DNA from: Clostridiales bacterium
GTDB taxonomy: Bacteria > Bacillota > Clostridia > Lachnospirales > Lachnospiraceae
Assembly: GCA_029267975.1 (NCBI GenBank)
Contig: JAJUHH010000061.1
Location: forward strand, 1-10,773
Length of the DNA: 10,773 nucleotides
Direction: 5' to 3'
This document shows, one piece after another, positions 6,779-10,773 of this stretch; position 1 is the stretch's first letter; each line of letters begins with the position of its first letter. The position numbers and the translations under genes were made by a program. Below the pieces are notes generated by a model. The model was not told the origin of the DNA. It worked only from the letters and a program-made list of their open reading frames with translations, and did no database searches.

Positions 6779-6945
6779 ACAAGGATACAGTTATTCTGAT
6801 AACATATCTTTTCAGTCATTTTGAATAAACCATATACAGGTTCCTGCCGCGAACGAACGGGTCAAGACGATTCATATGGAGTAAGTGCGCTGAGATTATA
6901 TCAGTGCACCAGATAATCCTGAAGGTCAGACACTTTGATGGCATT
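6779..6945 (-). promoter_or_regulatory. Unassigned structured leader, riboswitch candidate
   Basis: Between the CAAX protease gene and the ECF terminator several stems can form on the minus strand. One is a stem of CCATAT with ATATGG (6879-6874 with 6835-6830) enclosing two small hairpins, CCG/CGG (6860-6847) and CAGG/CCTG (6846-6837). Another is a hairpin of GTGC and CTGA with TCAG and GCAC (6909-6885, one C-A mismatch). A third is a hairpin at 6808-6784. I find no conserved core of the TPP, FMN, cobalamin, SAM, THF, preQ1, purine, lysine or T-box classes that I can recognise by eye. The rest of the gap (6946-7088) is AT-rich with several weak -10-like words and no promoter I trust. Confidence 0.5.
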
Positions 6946-7088
6946 TGTCTTTTCGTCCCATGCAGGGTACGCTAGACATATCCGAAGCAAAGCGGATTAA
7001 AACCAATCAAGATATTTCTTTTGATAATTCAATTGTAATAGTATCTTATATTAACCCGAATAAAAATGCAAGAGCAAATCAAAGTCCC

Positions 7089-7862
7089 TTACATTTTTTT
7101 GGGGCGAGATCCTCTGAGCAGCTTTAAGTCCTTAACCGCAAGCAGGATAAACAAAGCTCCTCCGACGGCCATGGCAAGATAGCTGGGGATTGCCGCAGGC
7201 ACCAGCAGTACAATAAAGGCACTGGCATTGATCAAAATATGAAGTAGTATCGGTGCGATGATCGTATTAAATTTGCGATAAATCATTCCAAGCAAAAGTC
7301 CGATTGCAGTTGCATAAACTCCCTGTATCAGATTCTGATGATACAAGCCAAAGAAGACTGCCTGAAGGATATTCGCTCCCCAGAAGCTTACTGTCCTTCG
7401 CGCTCTATGCAGGATCAGTCCGCGAAATACAACTTCCTCGGCAAGGGGTGCTATAATAACTGTATATAAAAGTACAAGAACTATATTTTCATTTAAGATA
7501 CTTTCTATCACCTGCCCATATTGACGAAAAGCACGTTCGAAGCTATACTGCAGCAGACTCATGACTCCCGAGGAGAAGAATTGACAACCAATCCCCAGAA
7601 ATATAAACAGTATGATATTCTTTACTTTTAGTAGCTCACGAACTCGTCCCTTTCCCTCAAAGCGGGTCTCATGGCGGTACCAGAAGAAAAAGATGCTTCC
7701 CCATATTACTACAGCAATAACGGAGAGCAGATAGGTCGCCTCTGCTAAGCCAAGGAACTGTTCATTCAGTATGCCTATGATCGTTGCCAGGACTAATAAT
7801 ATACTTTCAGCCACAATAAAGGGTAATACACTGGCTTCCAGATAGATGAAAAATCGCTTCAT
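7089..7862 (-). CDS. CPBP/CAAX-type intramembrane metalloprotease
   Basis: The 257-residue protein is a polytopic membrane protein with about seven or eight hydrophobic segments. It carries the three motifs of the CPBP (Abi, CAAX protease Rce1-like) family, PF02517: AEEVVFR with E142, E143 and R147; FGLYH with F171 and H175; and HILIN with H208 and N212. These Glu and His residues form the active site in the membrane. Bacterial members have roles in protein or peptide maturation, bacteriocin self-immunity or sorting, but most, including this one, have no known substrate. ATG at 7862 has GAAGGAAG about 8 nt upstream. It has its own promoter and stands alone; no bacteriocin or lantibiotic genes are visible nearby. 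The C-terminus is short and basic (RGSRPKKM). Confidence 0.92.
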   Translation of the reverse strand: MKRFFIYLEASVLPFIVAESILLVLATIIGILNEQFLGLAEATYLLSVIAVVIWGSIFFFWYRHETRFEGKGRVRELLKVKNIILFIFLGIGCQFFSSGVMSLLQYSFERAFRQYGQVIESILNENIVLVLLYTVIIAPLAEEVVFRGLILHRARRTVSFWGANILQAVFFGLYHQNLIQGVYATAIGLLLGMIYRKFNTIIAPILLHILINASAFIVLLVPAAIPSYLAMAVGGALFILLAVKDLKLLRGSRPKKM

Positions 7863-7897
7863 TGAGGTTTTCTTCCTTCTTTAGGTTTAATGTCTCT

Positions 7898-7925
7898 ATT
7901 CTAGCACTTTTTTTATAAAAAGCAA
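7898..7925 (-). promoter_or_regulatory. Probable promoter of the CAAX protease gene
   Basis: The minus strand carries an extended -10, TGC then TAGAAT (7903-7898), and a partial -35 TTGCTT (7925-7920) 16 nt upstream. Transcription would start near 7891, giving a leader of about 28 nt. Confidence 0.6.
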
Positions 7926-7960
7926 ACCAAGAATAATATAGCAATATTTTACCATTCTCA

Positions 7961-7975
7961 TATAATAATTATAAC
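7961..7975 (+). promoter_or_regulatory. Possible -10 region for the microprotein gene
   Basis: TATAAT (7961-7966) and TATAAC (7970-7975) lie 22-36 nt upstream of the ATG at 7997. Neither has a good -35 at normal spacing. The start of this transcript would be close to that of the divergent CAAX protease gene, about 70-90 nt away. Confidence 0.3.
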
Positions 7976-7996
7976 ATCACTTCTGGGCGGTTCTGT

Positions 7997-8173
7997 ATGA
8001 AGAAATTTGTTAATTGTATTCTTGCGGCATGTGTTTTTTATACCATCTTTCATGTAGCTGTGGACATTCTTCACGGCAAGGGAGTCAAAGAGCAATGGGA
8101 TAAAACAGTCAACCTGATGAAGAATAAGTATGAAGAGCTCAGCTCCAGATACAAAGATACATATGAGGAGTAA
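7997..8173 (+). CDS. 58-residue membrane microprotein, function unknown
   Basis: This is the only gene candidate on the plus strand. It reads MKKFVNCILAACVFYTIFHV and on, ending DTYEE. The short positive start and the hydrophobic stretch at about 5-24 look like an N-terminal membrane anchor or signal. The rest (about 30-58) is charged and helix-prone (KEQWDKTVNLMKNKYEELSS), possibly a short coiled coil facing the cytoplasm or the outside. The composition is protein-like and the stop is followed by a hairpin. The ribosome binding site is weak (GGGCGG about 8 nt before ATG), which lowers confidence. It is divergent from the CAAX protease gene and converges on the phosphorylase gene. I do not recognise a family. 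A 74-codon frame on the other strand overlaps it but has no start signals. Confidence 0.6.
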   Translation: MKKFVNCILAACVFYTIFHVAVDILHGKGVKEQWDKTVNLMKNKYEELSSRYKDTYEE

Positions 8174-8196
8174 GCATCGCATCCTATAATGGACAC

Positions 8197-8236
8197 AAAA
8201 AAAGGCAGCTGCATTATTAATCTTTTTGCAGCTGCC
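8197..8236 (-). terminator. Rho-independent terminator of the phosphorylase gene
   Basis: On the minus strand GGCAGCTGC (8236-8228), a 15-nt loop and GCAGCTGCC (8212-8204) form a perfect 9-bp stem followed by seven U (8203-8197). It begins 9 nt after the stop codon. On the plus strand the same hairpin lacks a U-run, so it would serve the convergent microprotein gene poorly. Confidence 0.93.
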
Positions 8237-8245
8237 AGCTTATTA

Positions 8246-10684
8246 CTAGCCTAATATAACCTCAACCTGATGGGTCTTTTTATCTCCGGCAACAGGAATT
8301 ATATTACCCTCTACCTTCTTACCGTCAACTAACATCTGTACAACACCCCTCGATACATGGTTCGGGTTCTTAATTGTAATGTTATAAATATCTCCGCGGA
8401 ATTCACGAAGCACCTTATAGCCATCCCATGCTTTAGGAATGCAGGGGTCCACCTGAAGTCCGTCATAATCCGGCTTAATTCCCAGGATTGCTTGGGTAAT
8501 GGCCACAAAATTCCAAGAAGCGGTACCTGTCAGCCAGGAGTTCTTCGCTTCACCAAAGCGTTTTGCATCCTTACCAGCTACCATCTGGGAGTATACATAG
8601 GGCTCCATTCTATGAATATCAGAATATTCCTCCGTATAGGCCGGTGCAATTCTGCTGTAATAATCAAAGGCTTTATCGCCTCTTCCCACATGTGCTTCCG
8701 CAATCATGATCCATGCATTGTTATGGCAGAAGATACCGGCATTCTCCTTATATCCTGCAGGATAAGTAGAAATCTCACCGTATTCCACATAATATTTTGT
8801 AAATGCGGGATTTTGAAGAACCAGACCATACTTGGTTGCAAGTCTTTCTTCCACGGCATCCAGCGCCTGAATGGCCTTGCCGTCCTTGACTCCGCAGTCA
8901 CCCATAATACACAGACCCTGGGATTCGATAAAGATCTTACCTTCTTCGCACTCGTTGCTGCCGACCTTTCTGCCAAAGTCATCATAAGCACGAACGAACC
9001 AGGAACCATCCCAACCGTCTCTCATAATTACTTCACGCATTTTGTCTATCTCTTTCTGAATGCGGTCAGCCTCGGCCTCATTACCGATCTTCTTCATCAG
9101 CGCTACATATTCGTCTCCGATATAGCAGAACATACCTGCAATCATAACGGATTCAGCTACCCTGCCGTCCTTGCTGGTGGTTGTCTGGAAGGATTCACCC
9201 GGCTCTGTGGAGAAGCAGTTTAAGTTCAGGCAATCGTTCCAGTCGGCACGGCCGATCAAAGGCAATCCATGCGGTCCAAGGTTGTTGAGCACATGATCCA
9301 TGGAACGTTTTAAATGGTCCGCCAAAGGTGTGCTGGTGGATTCGTCATTATCAAAGGGTGTCATAACGTCAAGGATGGAGTAATCACCCGTCTCCTTGAT
9401 ATAGGCAGTAACCGCCAGAACCAGCCAGAGGGGATCGTCGTTAAAATTGCCGCCGATCTCGTCATTTCCTTTCTTGGTAAGGGGTTGATACTGGTGATAA
9501 GCACCGCCATCCTGCAACTGGGTGGATGCAAGATCGATAATTCTCTCCCTTGCACGATCGGGAATCTGATGTACAAAGCCAAGGAGATCCTGATTGGAAT
9601 CACGGAAGCCCATACCTCTGCCGATACCGGATTCAAAATAGGATGCACTCCTTGATAAGTTAAAGGTAACCATACACTGATACTGGTTCCAGATATTTAC
9701 CTGGCGGTTCAGCTTCTCATCCGCTGATTCCACCCTATACTTGGATAACAGCTGATCCCAGTAAACAGCCAGCTCTGCAAAAGCCTGATCCACTGCTGCA
9801 GTAGTGGAATACTTTTCTATCATAGCTTCCGCTTTCTTTTTGTTTATAATATTCTTGCTTTCAAATTTTTCTTCAAAAGCATTCTCAACATATCCTAAGA
9901 GGAAAATAAAATCCTTTGTTTCTCCAGGCTCTAAGCTAATCTCCAGGCAGTGGGAAGCAACAGGGTGCCAACCATCTGCTATGGAATTGTTTGGCTGGCC
10001 TGCAAAAACTGTCTGCGGATGATCGAAACCATTATAGGTGCCCATAAAACTCTCTCTGTCGGAATCAAAACCTGCTATGGGAGCATTGACAGAGAAGAAG
10101 GCATAGTGGTTCCGCCTTTCCTTATATTCTGTCTTATGATAGATCACAGAACCCTTTACCTCAACCTCACCGGTACTGTAATTTCTCTGGAAGTTGGTCA
10201 TATCATCCTGTGCGTTCCATAAGCACCACTCAACAAAGGAGAACAGCTTTATCTGCTTCTTCTCATCGGAGTTATTCTTTACTACTACCTTGTGAATCTC
10301 AGCATTGGTATCAATCGGTACGAAGAAGGTTACTTCTGTCTCGACGCCTCCCCTTGCGCCGGTAATCTTCGTATAGCCCATACCATGTCTGCATTCATAC
10401 TTGTCCAGCTCCTTCTTGGCCGGAGCCCAGGAGGGAGACCATACATCGCCTCCGTCATTAATGTAATAATAGCGGCCGCCGCCCAGATCAAGAGGTACGT
10501 TATTATAACGATAACGTGTAATTCTCCTCAATTTCGCATCCTTATAGAAGCAATAGCCGCCTGCTGTGTTGGATATCAGTGAAAAGAACTCCTGAGATCC
10601 AAGATAGTTGATCCAAGGGTAGGGAGTTGTGGGAGTGGTGATTACATACTCCTTTTTCGAATCATCGAAATAACCAAATTTCAT
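8246..10684 (-). CDS. Cellobiose phosphorylase (GH94)
   Basis: The 812-residue enzyme cleaves cellobiose with phosphate to alpha-glucose 1-phosphate and glucose, saving ATP. It acts in the cytoplasm; no signal peptide is present. The start MKFGYFDD at 10684 has GGAGG 8 nt upstream and matches the usual family start; the frame is open to 10750 without support. The N-terminal half (about 1-290) is the beta-sandwich, with TPYPWINYLG and RRITRYRYNNVP. The helical barrel follows with GIGRGMGFRDSNQD (353-366), the catalytic acid motif RADWNDCLN (479-487; the acid is an Asp of DWND), and the phosphate-site region HNNAW (654-658) and TGTASW (719-724). Its length fits cellobiose phosphorylase, not the longer cellodextrin phosphorylase (about 980). 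Laminaribiose or another disaccharide as substrate cannot be fully excluded. It is monocistronic here, with its own promoter and terminator; no transporter is in view. Confidence 0.95.
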   Translation of the reverse strand: MKFGYFDDSKKEYVITTPTTPYPWINYLGSQEFFSLISNTAGGYCFYKDAKLRRITRYRYNNVPLDLGGGRYYYINDGGDVWSPSWAPAKKELDKYECRHGMGYTKITGARGGVETEVTFFVPIDTNAEIHKVVVKNNSDEKKQIKLFSFVEWCLWNAQDDMTNFQRNYSTGEVEVKGSVIYHKTEYKERRNHYAFFSVNAPIAGFDSDRESFMGTYNGFDHPQTVFAGQPNNSIADGWHPVASHCLEISLEPGETKDFIFLLGYVENAFEEKFESKNIINKKKAEAMIEKYSTTAAVDQAFAELAVYWDQLLSKYRVESADEKLNRQVNIWNQYQCMVTFNLSRSASYFESGIGRGMGFRDSNQDLLGFVHQIPDRARERIIDLASTQLQDGGAYHQYQPLTKKGNDEIGGNFNDDPLWLVLAVTAYIKETGDYSILDVMTPFDNDESTSTPLADHLKRSMDHVLNNLGPHGLPLIGRADWNDCLNLNCFSTEPGESFQTTTSKDGRVAESVMIAGMFCYIGDEYVALMKKIGNEAEADRIQKEIDKMREVIMRDGWDGSWFVRAYDDFGRKVGSNECEEGKIFIESQGLCIMGDCGVKDGKAIQALDAVEERLATKYGLVLQNPAFTKYYVEYGEISTYPAGYKENAGIFCHNNAWIMIAEAHVGRGDKAFDYYSRIAPAYTEEYSDIHRMEPYVYSQMVAGKDAKRFGEAKNSWLTGTASWNFVAITQAILGIKPDYDGLQVDPCIPKAWDGYKVLREFRGDIYNITIKNPNHVSRGVVQMLVDGKKVEGNIIPVAGDKKTHQVEVILG

Positions 10685-10726
10685 TGCATTGTCCTCCTTA
10701 TTACTTGTTTTTACTCTCCAAGCACC

Positions 10727-10755
10727 ATTATAGTATACCAAAATGTGCATTTCAA
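10727..10755 (-). promoter_or_regulatory. Promoter of the cellobiose phosphorylase gene with a small dyad
   Basis: The minus strand has -35 TTGAAA (10755-10750), a 17-nt spacer and a perfect -10 TATAAT (10732-10727). Transcription would start near 10720, with a leader of about 36 nt. A small dyad, AAATG-CA-CATTT (10752-10741), overlaps the -35 and spacer and could be a repressor site. I see no catabolite-response (cre) element of the usual form. Confidence 0.8.
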
Positions 10756-10773
10756 CCTAAACTATTTCACCTA

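Noticed and set aside
6885..6925. TPP-riboswitch-like words on the plus strand (GCTGAGATT, CCAGATAATCCTGA)
   Set aside because: The words are in the wrong order for the TPP core, the orientation is opposite to the ECF gene, and no plus-strand gene follows. The hairpin here does have a G-U pair when read on the plus strand, so an Rfam search should cover both strands.
6945..7127. 60-codon plus-strand frame between the ECF and CAAX genes
   Set aside because: It has no ribosome site, its end overlaps the 3' end of the CAAX protease gene antisense, and its composition is not protein-like. It falls in the ECF leader region.
7958..8182. 74-codon minus-strand frame opposite the microprotein
   Set aside because: There is no ribosome site before its ATG, and its Cys/Ile-rich start is what the antisense of the microprotein would give. 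The plus-strand reading has a much more natural composition.
8357..9223. 288-codon plus-strand frame
   Set aside because: It is a long antisense shadow of the cellobiose phosphorylase gene, with no start signals.

Overview
The window looks like a chromosomal segment of an anaerobic, probably spore-forming Clostridia, most likely a Lachnospiraceae member. This is inferred from the moderately AT-rich base use, the strong GGAGG ribosome binding sites, the clostridial form of the infC-rpmI-rplT operon, the cellobiose phosphorylase, and two Csp-type subtilases. All genes but one lie on the minus strand, so the natural reading order is from high to low coordinates.

Layout in transcription order: a cellobiose phosphorylase (10684-8246) has its own good promoter and terminator. 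A 58-residue membrane microprotein on the plus strand (7997-8173) converges on it. Next come a CPBP/CAAX-type intramembrane protease (7862-7089), a 426-nt gap holding a structured leader and a terminator, and an ECF transporter S component (6662-6051). The translation operon infC-rpmI-rplT (5769-4602) follows. It has a near-consensus promoter, a leader with an attenuator of the L20 type, an ATT start codon for IF3, and a strong terminator. After it come two tandem Csp-like subtilases (4405-2693 and 2685-949), then the 5' part of a LiaF-like membrane protein (695 to the window edge).

How the genes work together: infC, rpmI and rplT form one unit that supplies IF3, L35 and L20, and the leader suggests L20 feedback on its own transcript. 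The two subtilases are 7 nt apart and surely co-transcribed. The upstream one has a full Asp-His-Ser triad. The downstream one has Gly in place of the catalytic Ser, so the pair looks like an active protease with a pseudoprotease partner, as in the CspB/CspC germination module. The phosphorylase points to intracellular use of cellobiose. The ECF S component imports an unidentified vitamin-like solute, and its leader looks like a riboswitch I cannot assign to a known class.

The best candidates for something undescribed are the active/dead subtilase pair, the unassigned structured leader of the ECF gene, and the plus-strand microprotein.
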